Below the pieces are notes generated by a model. That model was not told the DNA's origin. It was given only the letters and a program-made list of their open reading frames with translations, and ran no database searches. The position numbers and the translations under genes were made by a program. Below are positions 31,615 to 41,800 of a stretch of DNA of 64,000 bases, piece by piece (the stretch's first letter is position 1; each line of letters begins with the position of its first letter). Source of the DNA: Prostheceraeus crozeri (Eukaryota > Platyhelminthes > Polycladida > Euryleptidae); assembly GCA_907163375.1 (NCBI GenBank), contig CAJQUW010007828.1:1-64000 (forward strand), written 5' to 3'.

Positions 31615-34600
31615 ATGGTGAGTTGAAAATTTCCTCTCTCATCTCCCTCAAACGTGTGGCTAATAGCATCTTCCTCAATTTCAGGCATCAACTTCATCAC
31701 CAACGCCCTCCCTTCTCGAGGAAAGTTTAGAGTTGTTGAGTCAAGGTAGGTTGTAACAATACACTGAGACTTGAACAGAGATGAAAGAATGATTTCTCTT
31801 TCAGGTGATACCAGTCCCATCTCGAGCGAGCTCATGTCAACATTGTCGCGGGAATGCAACGATCGGGAATGTGCTGACTGTGGGCACATCTTCACGAGGA
31901 AGCGTGATCTCGTCCGACACATCAAGCGAGGTGTTTGTAGACCTAAGTCAGCATCAATCTCCGAAGGTGGGGATGATTCTGTTAACGATGTCTCCTTTTC
32001 TTGCGATCTATGCATTCAGTCTTTTGACTCACATTTTCAATTATCTTCACATAGACTTCGACATACACACAGTGACGATAGTTATACTAACAGCACCTCC
32101 TCTATCCGACTCTCTGAAGTGTCGATAAATAATTTAGTGAGGAACTACCAGATGGAATCCTCAGAAACCATTACTGACTTTGAAGAATGGTTTCATCAAA
32201 ATTCATCTTTGATTGGTGCGCTCTTCAACAATTTAGTCAATTTTAGAATGAAGGCGCTCATCTATCTCAAAATAAAATATGTAAAAATCGACCACCATAC
32301 TGGTCAAATAGTAGAGAGGTTGCAGTTTCACATACCCTCCTCTCCTGCAATCGAAGTTGTAGACTGTGAGTCTTGGATAAATTTTCATATCCAAGGGTTA
32401 AAATTAAATATAGATAAATTTAACAAGCGTGATAGTGGTCTCGTTTTTGATGGTATTGAGACCGCCATGATCAAAATCACTTTATTAGAGAACTACTCTG
32501 GACGAGGCTCCTTTAAACTTCCGAAAAGTTTAAAAAATAAAACAGCAGTCATTTCTGTAGATTGCGAATCGCAATGTTTTAAGTATGCCGTCCTCTCCAT
32601 TCTCCACTATAATGATGTACAGAATAGCCGATACCGCAAGAGTAAGTATCAACAGTGGGAGAATGAATTAAAGTTTGATGACTGCAATAGTGAAGATATG
32701 AAAATTAAAGATATAGAAAAATTTGAAAAATTGAACAACATCAAAATAGTTCTCCATGTTTGGGAAAAGGGATTGAAGGGTGTCCGCTACAACTCGCGTT
32801 CGAGTTGTTATGATCACGTTGTCAACCTTTTATTAGTAAGACAGGATGATAGTGAGGAATGGCACTACTGCGGTATTCCCAAAATTTCTCGCTTATACCA
32901 CCACTTAAGAAATTCTAGCTCATCAGAGATTTATTACTGTGACAGATGCATTCGCAACTTTAGGAGTAAAAATAAATTTGAAACTCATTACGAATGGCGT
33001 AAGCGAGGTAAACTACAAATGGAGCGCATGCCCAAAGATAAGGACTTTTCATATAGAGAGAATGGCGATGAACTAAGTCCTCTTCGTGTCATCTATGCTG
33101 ACATCGAATGCTATATCGATGATATCATCCACAAGCCAGCAGCCATTTCCTGCTATGAAGTATGGCATGACCATTTCCAAAATAGAAAAAATAAAATGCA
33201 CGTCTGGCAAGGTGAGGATTGTATTTACCAATTCCTACAATTCCTCGAACAGGCTGTAAAATTTCAACAAAAGTATGATGGTGAACTCTATCGCAGATCA
33301 TTGCATATGACAGCAGATGATCAAGCAAAATTTGATAGTTGCAACGTTTGCCCCAAATGTAGTAAAACATTTGATGATGATAAGATTAAGAAAGTGCGCG
33401 ACCATGATCACATCACTGGTAAATTTAGAAACGCACTATGTTCAAAATGCAATTTTTCACTTAGGATGAAACGGCGTACATTACCCGTCATTTTCCATAA
33501 TTTCAAGGGCTACGACAGCCATATGACAATAAAAGGAGGTTTAGGTCAAATGAAAGAGTGGAAGCTTGATGTAATAGCACAAACGAGAGAGAAGTTTATG
33601 GCCATGACAGCAAAAGTGCCTGTCGATAAAACTAAAGAAAATAAGACGGTCTATTTTGATATAAAATTTTTAGATTCCTACCAATTTATGACTGCATCAC
33701 TGGCCTCTCTCGTACAAAATCTAAAGTCTCTTCCACTAACACAAAATCTTAAGAAACAATATCCAAATCTAACCGATGAAGTCATCACACGGAAAGGAGT
33801 CTTTCCATATGCATAGTAACATGCATAGTATGCATTAGTAAACTCGGCGAGACTTCTCTTCCGCCCATAGATAACTTTAAAAATGATTTGAGCGGCGCAG
33901 AAAGTAAGACCGAAGATTATGATCATGCACAAGATGCATGGATAAAATTTGACTGCCATACATTTGGCGAATATATGATTGCCTATCTTAAGTTAGATGT
34001 ATTTTTGCTGGCTGATGTATTTCAGGAGTTTCGACGAGTGGCATTAGAAGAAGATAAGTTAGATCCCGTCCACTTTGTCAGTCTACCAGCCATGTCATTT
34101 AAGTCTGCTTTTAAAATGACTGGTGAGACCATTCATCTCTTACAAGATCCAGAGATGTATAATTTATTTGAGCGAGGAATTCGCGGTGGTCTCACATTTG
34201 TAAATAAACATAGGTTAAAATCAAAATTAGTAGGCGATGATCAGACTCATCTTAAGTATTATGACCAAAATAATTTATATGGTAGTTCACTATCCAAACC
34301 ACTCCCTCATTCTGAGTTTAGCTGGTTAGATGATAGTGAAATTCAGCATCTCTCCAACCCTTCTAACATACTAGCAATTCCAGATGAAGGTGATTGGGGA
34401 TATTATTTTGAGATAGATCTAATCTATCCAAATAATATTAAACATAAAACCGTAGATTTTCCACTCGCACCCGAATCAGGTGAAGTGACCAAAGATATGT
34501 TTTCCGACTTTATGAAACAATTTCATAAAGATTTAGAATCATGCGGTCAACCCGACTATAAGCCTTGCCGCAAACTTTTACTCACCCAGTATGATAAGGA

Positions 34601-35616
34601 AAACTATCTAGTCCACTTTAGCATCTTAAAATTTTATTTAGAAATGGGTATGATTTTAAAAAGAGTTCACCGCATTATTAAATTTAGACAGAAAGCCTTC
34701 CTCAAACCATATATTGATAGCAACAGCCAGAAACGTGCACTAGCCCAAAATAATTTTGAAAAAGATTTTTATAAGTATAAGAATAATAGTCTATTTGGTA
34801 AGACGATGGAGGATGTTAGAAAACGTGTAAACTATAAACTAGTCAATGATGTTACAAAATTTAAGAATTTGGTCTCATCACCTCTATTCATCGATAGAGA
34901 CATTATCGATGAGGACCTTGTAGGTATTAAAATGATAAAATCTGAAGTTGAGTTGTGCAAGCCCATCTATATTGGCCAAGCTGTACTAGATTACTCTAAG
35001 CTTGAAATGTACCAACTCTTTTATAAAATACTAAAACCATGTCCTCTCGTAAAAGAGGTTCGTTTGTTGGATGGTGATACAGATAGTTTCTTCTTAGGTA
35101 TTACCACTCAAAAAGATTTAAATTTCAATGAAGTAGGAAAATCTTTAGAAAGATATTTTGACACATCAATTTATCCTACGGATCACCCACTCTACTCCAT
35201 CAAAAATAAGTCAAAACTTGGCTGCTTTAAGGATGAGACAGCAGGGAAGGAAATAGATGAAATGATTCTCCTCCGTCCAAAAATGTACAGTATGAAATTA
35301 AAGGATAGCGACGATAGTATTAAGCGCGCTAAAGGCATATCAAGATCATTCATTGGTCTCTAACATGAAACATAAAAATTTCAGGAAAGCCTATAGAAAT
35401 AAAAATATAACGTTTGTCAATATGACAATCTTAAAATCTAAGTCGCATGAGATCAAAACTCATACTTTTAGGAAGCGGGCGCTTTCAGCATGGGAGGATA
35501 AGAGGTGCTGGTTAGAACACAACATATCTCTTCCACATGGACATCCTGACACAAACATACCACCACCCAAAAGAATTAAACTCACACTACCACATTCAGG
35601 AGACGTCTTAGCATAA
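31615..35616 (+). pseudogene. pPolB: Protein-primed DNA polymerase B (Polinton), frame-broken
   Basis: Replicative polymerase of the element. Inferred splicing: ATG 31615-31617, intron 31618-31684 (GTGAGT…TTTCAG), exon 31685-31745, intron 31746-31804, then the main exon. N-terminal C2H2 fingers (CADCGHIFTRKRDLVRHIKR; CDLCIQSF…H…H), a helical N-domain, then Exo I (YADIECYID), a zinc/HNH-like block (RDHDHITGKFRNALCSKCN), Exo II (FHNFKGYDSHM), Exo III (YLKLDVFLLADVF), palm A (DQNNLYGSSL), B (NNSLFGKTMEDV) and C (DGDTDSFF). The frame breaks at about 33815-33845, in a patch of atgcatagta-type repeats between Exo II and III, and again near 35355. All motifs are intact, so decay is recent or the breaks are errors. 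AATAAA at about 35774. Confidence 0.93.
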
Positions 35617-35816
35617 TCATCCTTAACTTAGTATTTTCATGTTGATTTCTGTAGATAAACATTGCTGTTTTATGTATCGCATTAGATCGTTTCTTCCTTG
35701 TGAATATATGCCTACAGTCAGTCCATTCCCCCTATATCTGTGAAAAGACTTTTTCATATACATATTTTTATTTCAATAAACATATCACAATGACTTCACT
35801 TTGTTTTCCGAAACAC

Positions 35817-37346
35817 TTAAGTTACGAGGGATTTAGTATCTTTCACATGGATGCACTCTTGTAAACCATTGGTAATTTTTATAGTAATAGAGGGTATAGT
35901 TTGTTTGACGACGGGATGATAGAAAATAGATTCAAACATCTTCTCGACTATTCCATATGAAGCGTCTTTATCATGAATGAAATCACGTAAAATGTATTCT
36001 TTTTTCTCACCAACAGAAATAGGTAGAATCAAATCACTTTGAATGTAAAGGTGCTGTTCATGTTTATCAAGTGTCATTGGTGTTCCTATACCAATCGTAT
36101 GCGCAGCAGCAAACACAGTTTGCAGCATTGAAAAACCAAAGAGTTTTTTCAAATTTTTACTCAATTGACATTGAATGTCATCGCCCAGTTTCAGAACAAC
36201 GCGTTGATTTTTAATTGAAAACGAAATGTGGTGTGTCTTTACATCATATTTACTTTTCATCACATGCTTCAACTTCTGTTGTATATAAGGATTCACTACA
36301 TGAATGAAGCTTTCAACTGTATGATATAGACGCGGCATTATATTGATAGCAACTTTAGATTCTTCATAAGACTGGTAAGTTTTCTTGATGCGATCGCCAT
36401 AGATGTCCACCCACCATTCATCATTAACTGAATCAGCTTTAGTGTGATATTCATGAGAAGCATACACCAGACCGCTTCCAATAATAGGTGTATAATGTCT
36501 TACAAAATGACGCAAGGTTGGAGAGAAATAAACTGTAAGTTTGTCATTATATTTCTGAATAACCAACTTATTTTTGTCCGCCATAATTTTCTCTCCATAC
36601 TTCTTACCCACAGTCTCATTCCATCGTTTTACTAACTCAATAAGTGATAAAGGTTGAACACCACGCTTTTTCAAAATGATGCGTTCTTCGCATTCTACAA
36701 CATCTTCATCAAATATTTTAAATCAATAATGAAATTTGTTGATTCGATTTGAATAAACTTTTTTAACATTTGCAGTAGCAATTGACGTTAGATGTAGTCC
36801 ATGGCCAAAACCAAGATGTGGATAGAATTCATTATCCAACCTCAGCGTAAGACCTTTAGTAAAAGAATGAAAGCGGAGGAACTGTCTCCCACTCCAATGA
36901 TAGATAGTAAACTCATAAGCTTTCTGATTTTTATTCTTCATGATGGAAGTATTACCACTGTTGAATGCCTTAATAATTTTCTCATTCCCAAATGGTTCAT
37001 AAGAATCTGATTTTATCTGAATCCATTCATAGTTCCACTTTCCATCTGATGTTAAATTGTATGGGAGCTGGAATGCATTATTCATCGTTATTCCATCATG
37101 GGTGCGAGGAGTCAATATCATTTCTTCCAAATTATTCACATTCTGAATATTGCTATCATAGCAAATGCTGGAAACACCTACTTCCCATTCACCTTCTAAA
37201 TGTAGTAGACGATTTAATTCTACTCGATAGTCTGATGGTTTATTTTTGGGAAATTTATTCATAGAAGCATTACTGGGTAAGTAGATTAGAAACGAGTCCT
37301 TATTTTCACTTTCCATATTATTCACATTGGAAAAATATATTAGCAT
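35817..37346 (-). pseudogene. Polinton capsid-associated-type protein B, interrupted by one stop
   Basis: The frame from ATG 37346 (or 37316, MESENKDSF) meets TGA at 36723-36725 after 207 codons and continues open in the same frame to 35817. Near the N-terminus SFLIYLPSNASMNKF and LEGEWEVGVSSICYDSN follow the pattern of a protein common in animal Polintons (SNSS…FP.N…L.G.WEVGL). The gene at 37356-38753 is a paralog with the same LxGxWEVGV block; together the two parts here are close to it in length (about 508 against 465). The second part has no ATG near its start, which favours one gene with a nonsense change. Function unknown; its position suggests a virion or assembly role. Confidence 0.65.
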
Positions 37347-37355
37347 ACTTTTGCA

Positions 37356-38753
37356 TTAACTCTTCATTCGGAAATGGAGTGTGATACTTGTCACAGCATC
37401 TTTATGAAAAGGAATCAACGCACCAGCATCGTCATAAATGGCAATATCAATTTGTGGGATGTAGTTTGATTTCAGCTTTGTATAATGCACTTTCTTGAAA
37501 GTATGCTCAGATAAAATACTGCAGCTTTTTGGCTGGTATGGTATCATTGCTAGCAATGGAGCTTCAACATCTCCCACACGTACATCTTCACCAATATTGG
37601 AATATATCTGAAAATAGTTAATACGACGCGATAGCGACATGTCTGCGCTAGCTTTGGTTACAGTACCACTTTTAAAGATATTTTGATCAAAACCCAAAAT
37701 GTCCATTACAGTTTTATCCATAATTAGTTCAATACCTTTTCCACTTATAGTGAGAGACAAAGTACCTTCTTTTTCAGAAAATGAAATATGTTGCTCATTA
37801 ATCACTTCATTTAAATAATCAACAACCAATTTAACCGAAGTAATAATGCGAGGCATCAACACTCTTGTTTCATGTAAGATACCACCTAAAGGCTCTACAC
37901 ACTTTCTGTATAAAGATACGGTCCATTCTGTATCAAATTGATTTGACCTTTCACATGGTAAATGTTTCATATCAGATTTTCCATGAACAGCTGCAGAACG
38001 ATGTCGTAAGAACTGATGAAAATCTTTTGAACAAACTAATACTAGATCATCATCATTTAATTTACTTATTGCAATATGATTAGATGATTTGATATAAGTC
38101 AATGTTGCCACTTGTTTACCATCAACTCGAAGGAGATAATTAAATTTCTTCAATAATGTTTCAGGAGTCATGTTTGTCTTTCTTGGCTTAATCACAATCT
38201 TCTTCACCAACGTCTTCTCATTTCTTAGAATAAGATCTACATAATAAGCTTCCTCTCGATATATTAACTGTTTATGACCACTTATGTGGTAATTAACGTT
38301 AAAATTATCATAGCTTGTTAAGGCGCTAGCGAGGTAACCTAAATCATTTCTTAAACTTGGACTTAAACCAACAATCCAATCTTTCTCAACTACATGATGT
38401 ACATAATTATAATCATCATTGTGCGGAGTAAATTGGACAATATGTTTACTCGCTTTATTCAAGAAATCATATATAAACTTTTTACATGATAAGAGATCTT
38501 TCTTTGGCCACTGTGGAATGTATACTCGGCACCCCTTTTCACATTGGTAAGCAGCTGTACGTCTCATATTAATAGTCATCACCTCATGATCAAAAGTATA
38601 GACACAGTTGCTATAAACAAGTTGAGTGACACCCACTTCCCAATTTCCATTTAGCTGTTGTGCATGATCAATGGGAGTAGAAAAGAGTGCGGCTCGATTA
38701 CTAGCAAATCTCTTTGTAGCCACATTGCTAAGCAAAATATGATAAAACGACAT
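37356..38753 (-). CDS. Polinton capsid-associated-type protein A, 465 residues
   Basis: Intact frame. N-terminus MSFYHILLSNVATKRFASN, then LNGNWEVGVTQLVYSNC, shared with its downstream paralog; C-terminal IAIYDDAGALIPFHKDAV and SITLHFRMKS follow the (D)D.G..(I/V)PF…LHFR ending common in this Polinton family. Beta-rich by eye. It starts only 35 bp from the divergent + strand gene at 38789; the sequence aatataaaa lies immediately before its ATG. The biochemical role is not established; the location in the morphogenetic cluster suggests a virion protein. Confidence 0.7.
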   Translation of the reverse strand: MSFYHILLSNVATKRFASNRAALFSTPIDHAQQLNGNWEVGVTQLVYSNCVYTFDHEVMTINMRRTAAYQCEKGCRVYIPQWPKKDLLSCKKFIYDFLNKASKHIVQFTPHNDDYNYVHHVVEKDWIVGLSPSLRNDLGYLASALTSYDNFNVNYHISGHKQLIYREEAYYVDLILRNEKTLVKKIVIKPRKTNMTPETLLKKFNYLLRVDGKQVATLTYIKSSNHIAISKLNDDDLVLVCSKDFHQFLRHRSAAVHGKSDMKHLPCERSNQFDTEWTVSLYRKCVEPLGGILHETRVLMPRIITSVKLVVDYLNEVINEQHISFSEKEGTLSLTISGKGIELIMDKTVMDILGFDQNIFKSGTVTKASADMSLSRRINYFQIYSNIGEDVRVGDVEAPLLAMIPYQPKSCSILSEHTFKKVHYTKLKSNYIPQIDIAIYDDAGALIPFHKDAVTSITLHFRMKS

Positions 38754-38788
38754 TTTTATATTGCTGATCTGCGGCTTTGCATAACATC

Positions 38789-39145
38789 ATGAAGACTTGG
38801 ATTTTGGACTCTCTACAATATATCAGAGTTGATCGTGATGGAAACGTACATTTCAAAAATTCTTATGGTCATACATCAAGAGGTATTACATTAACATGGC
38901 GACAATTTGTCAACCTCAATGATATCATGAGGGATTTGGAATATTTTGAAACATTAAGATTCATCTCCTTGGGTGATCAAGTTTGGCTTCAACATTACAG
39001 AAATGAAATTCAAATCTGCCATTCTCATTCCGCAAACTGTTTCTCATTTCGCAAATACAATTGGGAGAAGTATAGAAGATACATACATCGCTCCATCATG
39101 ACATTTATTCGTCGTGAGTTCATCGCCCTACTATGCAAATCTTAA
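38789..39145 (+). CDS. Small Polinton protein, possibly PC4-like (paralog 1)
   Basis: 118 residues from ATG 38789. Two similar halves can be seen: strands followed by a helix after ITLTWRQFVNLNDIM, then strands followed by FSFRKYNWEKYRRYIHRSI. The first resembles the PC4/p15 single-strand-DNA-binding pattern (…GISL..EQW..LK..I). The next gene is its tandem paralog (NWEKY, HRSI, IMxDLxYF shared). It runs against the surrounding minus-strand cluster and precedes a TBP-like gene. PC4 identity is tentative. Confidence 0.5.
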   Translation: MKTWILDSLQYIRVDRDGNVHFKNSYGHTSRGITLTWRQFVNLNDIMRDLEYFETLRFISLGDQVWLQHYRNEIQICHSHSANCFSFRKYNWEKYRRYIHRSIMTFIRREFIALLCKS

Positions 39146-39167
39146 TCAGACATGACTACCACGCATC

Positions 39168-39818
39168 ATGAGTTGGAAATTAGATTCCCTACAACGTATT
39201 GAAACGGATCATGATCGAAACGTCTATTTAAAAGATTCAACTGGAAATGTGAGAAGAGAGTTTGCTTTATCTTATCGTCATTTTCAATCTCTACATCATA
39301 TCATGAAGGACTTGAAATACTTCTATATGAAAAGACATTCACGTATTGGAAATCGCATCTGGCTGCGCGTCAACAATCGGCGAATTCAACTCTATCATTC
39401 CCAACTTCATACTAACTTCACATTTCATCAAGGTAATTGGGAAAAGTATAAAAGGAAGGTACATCGCTCAATTTACTCATTCTTTCATCATGAAGCGCCA
39501 TCGCTACACCATCGTCAACATTCTCCGTCGCTTCAGACTCTACACCAAAATCGATCTCACAACATTACACCAACACCTTCCAAACAGCAAGTATTACCCG
39601 GGCCGACCTCAAATGTTAGTGGTGAAGATCAACAATTCACGGAATCTTCAACTCTTCCCAAATGGGACTGTACAGATTCTCGGCGCCCTTTCTCATTCAT
39701 CAGCGCAGTCAATGCGCTTAGAGCTACAAAGACTACTACGTCGGATATGGAAGAGGGAGAGGTGTGTGATGTCGAATCTGACTGTGGACAATATGGTGAT
39801 CTCTACTCAATTGAGTGA
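39168..39818 (+). CDS. Small Polinton protein, possibly PC4-like (paralog 2), long overlapping tail
   Basis: Residues 1-107 match paralog 1 (LDSLQRIETDHDRNVYLKDS; FALSYRHFQSLHHIMKDLKY; NWEKYKRKVHRSI). After HRSIYSFFHH the frame stays open for another 110 low-complexity residues that overlap, in another frame, the TBP-like gene starting at 39490. Paralog 1 stops at the matching place, so the tail is probably non-selected readthrough of DNA coding for TBP, and an ancestral stop may have been lost. Confidence 0.5.
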   Translation: MSWKLDSLQRIETDHDRNVYLKDSTGNVRREFALSYRHFQSLHHIMKDLKYFYMKRHSRIGNRIWLRVNNRRIQLYHSQLHTNFTFHQGNWEKYKRKVHRSIYSFFHHEAPSLHHRQHSPSLQTLHQNRSHNITPTPSKQQVLPGPTSNVSGEDQQFTESSTLPKWDCTDSRRPFSFISAVNALRATKTTTSDMEEGEVCDVESDCGQYGDLYSIE

Positions 39819-40036
39819 CAGTCTATCATTTTTGAAGATTCGTACCAGCAGTTACAATTTGTGTTATGACCCCCGAACTTTTTCCTGCAGCTCTCATTAG
39901 TTGTTGGTTACCTGTGCATGTGGCAATCTTTCATAATAGTAAAGTGATCATTACTGGACTAAAATCTCATGTACAAGCAAATGTGATCCTAGACTATCTC
40001 ATTGAGTATGTACGTACCCAGCGGATTGTAAAATAA
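39490..40036 (+). pseudogene. TATA-binding-protein-like gene in the Polinton, one frame break
   Basis: From ATG 39490 the frame shows TBP repeat 1: YTIVNILRRFRLYTKIDL, LPNSKYYPGR, then NLQLFPNGTVQILGA (compare TBP KIDL…YNPKRF…LIFSSGK..(V)TGAK). A second repeat begins about 39770 and reaches YDP at a run of five C (39870-39874), where the frame ends wrongly (stop 39900). The following frame (39866-40036) supplies ELFPAALI and AIFHNSKVIITGLKS, the diagnostic end of TBP repeat 2 (YEPELFPGLIY…IFxSGK.V.TGAK). The total length, near 180 residues, is that of a TBP core. Likely a promoter-recognition factor for element genes. The break may be a C-run error, decay or +1 frameshifting. Confidence 0.75.
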
Positions 40037-40062
40037 AAAACAATTTTTCCAACATGATGTTT

Positions 40063-40509
40063 TTATTTCAAATCATGATAGAACTTACAAATCATTTTTT
40101 CATTAGAGGATGGATTACATGAAAAGTTTTGAATAACAGATACAAATCGAGATACATGTAAACGTTTTAAGATGAAGTACAGTACAAAAGCACCACACGT
40201 CGATGAAAGTGGATGTTGTAGTATGCGTTCATTTCGCTGATATTGACGCCACTGCTGTGTTGGTATATTTGGAGGTTGAGCAAGAGAGTCAAATAGTTCA
40301 CCACGTCGGTCTTCTCCAATAAAGATCGCTTTCCAATGCTCACCGCCTAAATTCTGCGAATCAGTGTTTAGTACAATAAAGATAGGATAGTGATTTACTG
40401 CAGGTGGTAAGGTATCGAGTGAATAGACATTATCGAAAGCTTTCAACGTCGCTTCGTCTGCATTATGCTGCACTTTAGTCTTAATATCGTCAGCAGTCAA
40501 CCAACTCAT
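40063..40509 (-). CDS. PRO: Adenain-like cysteine protease
   Basis: 148 residues. Contains NLGGEHWKAIFI (catalytic His in EHW), ELFDSLAQPP (Asp) and PLSSTCGAFVLYFIL (catalytic Cys, with a Gln-bearing helix before it), the order of the C5/C48 adenovirus-type proteases found in Polintons. Expected to process capsid and core proteins during particle maturation. Its start overlaps the stop of the upstream capsid gene as taatg, so the two are tightly linked. Frame intact. Confidence 0.85.
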   Translation of the reverse strand: MSWLTADDIKTKVQHNADEATLKAFDNVYSLDTLPPAVNHYPIFIVLNTDSQNLGGEHWKAIFIGEDRRGELFDSLAQPPNIPTQQWRQYQRNERILQHPLSSTCGAFVLYFILKRLHVSRFVSVIQNFSCNPSSNEKMICKFYHDLK

Positions 40510-41786
40510 TAACGATTATACTGAAGAATCACGTCACGATACTTTGTAATTTCAATATTTGAATCGAAGACTGCATAAATTAATACATTGATCGTCTCAG
40601 GTAGTGTTCTTTTGAACGTCAAATCCAAACGAATATTATGAGGCACGTTCGCTTGACGATAGGGTGCACTAATATTGCTGTCAGCAGTCAAATCAAATGC
40701 ATAAATAGTATATCCACTCTTAAACTCTTTCATAGTCAGTCCGTTGGTGTCATCCGTATTGTAAAAGCCAAAGACATCCATAAAATCAACATAACTGCGC
40801 ATAAATTGATCCGAAGCAAAATCTGGTTTGTAGGGTGGACCAGGATGACTCACACCATTTACACGTAAAGCAATTTCACTTAACTGATTGTGTTTAAAAT
40901 TGAAAGGATTCTTCTTTATATTACCATTAAATGCATCATTTTCAACCATTGCCACCATGAGGAGCTTCGGTGCTTCCGATGGAAAGAGGCCATCTTTCAT
41001 GAAACTCTTTTGATCTTTCGGAATTGTAAAGGTGAGAAGCTTTGTATGCTGAACGGGGTAAATGGCATTTTGGCGGTTAAGGCCTTCAGCATGCCCTCTA
41101 ATGACACTTGGATTCGGTACTACTCGACGAATGTAAAGTGCAATATCTTCCACATGAATTCTAAAATTGTCAACTTTAGCAAATGCATTCAGCGCAAATT
41201 CAGGCTTATTCAATGTCAGCTTGAGTCGCATGCTGGTATTACAGAGTAAAAACTTTGACTGTCTAAAGAAGTCTAATTTCAGCGGACCATATAGCTGACA
41301 TACTTTACTATCTTTAATCATAGCAGATCGCTTTACAAAGCCACTGTTTGTTTCAACATCAAATTTTCCTGCTTCATCTCTGTACCATCCCATGGCTTCC
41401 ATATGACTTTTTTGTGCTGCTGGATGAAACTGTGATACATGATTGAAATATGATTTATAGGGATAATCGCTTTGACCACCTTCCACCTGCTGCTCTCCAA
41501 TCGTTAGAGAAACATCACGAAGTAATGTAGTCAATGGTAAATTGTTCAGTCCAACTTTATGTGTATCGTCAATAGCAGTTCCATCTGCTTGCTGAATTCT
41601 AAACCTCAAATCAACCATCGCATAACTCAAATCTATGTAGTCATCACTACCACCAGGAATAACAAATTCAATGGGGCCAGCATTCTCAGCTGTTCGAGGA
41701 TGATAATCTACAATACTTGAACTAAGAATATCTGTCTGTATGGCTTGTTGATCAAACAAACAAAAACCGGAAGTTTTACACTCCAT
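40509..41786 (-). CDS. Major capsid protein candidate (F54H12.2-like)
   Basis: 425 residues, intact. N-terminal IEFVIPGGSDDYIDLSYAMV and YPYKSYFNHVSQF, then an alternation of strand-like segments over two roughly equal halves; this is the Polinton family often annotated as F54H12.2-like and interpreted as a double-jelly-roll capsid protein. The length fits two 200-residue jelly rolls. It lies between the core-like protein and the maturation protease, the usual setting. Assignment as major rather than minor capsid is by size and position; a structure prediction would settle it. Confidence 0.7.
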   Translation of the reverse strand: MECKTSGFCLFDQQAIQTDILSSSIVDYHPRTAENAGPIEFVIPGGSDDYIDLSYAMVDLRFRIQQADGTAIDDTHKVGLNNLPLTTLLRDVSLTIGEQQVEGGQSDYPYKSYFNHVSQFHPAAQKSHMEAMGWYRDEAGKFDVETNSGFVKRSAMIKDSKVCQLYGPLKLDFFRQSKFLLCNTSMRLKLTLNKPEFALNAFAKVDNFRIHVEDIALYIRRVVPNPSVIRGHAEGLNRQNAIYPVQHTKLLTFTIPKDQKSFMKDGLFPSEAPKLLMVAMVENDAFNGNIKKNPFNFKHNQLSEIALRVNGVSHPGPPYKPDFASDQFMRSYVDFMDVFGFYNTDDTNGLTMKEFKSGYTIYAFDLTADSNISAPYRQANVPHNIRLDLTFKRTLPETINVLIYAVFDSNIEITKYRDVILQYNR

Positions 41787-41800
41787 GATTAGAAGTTATA

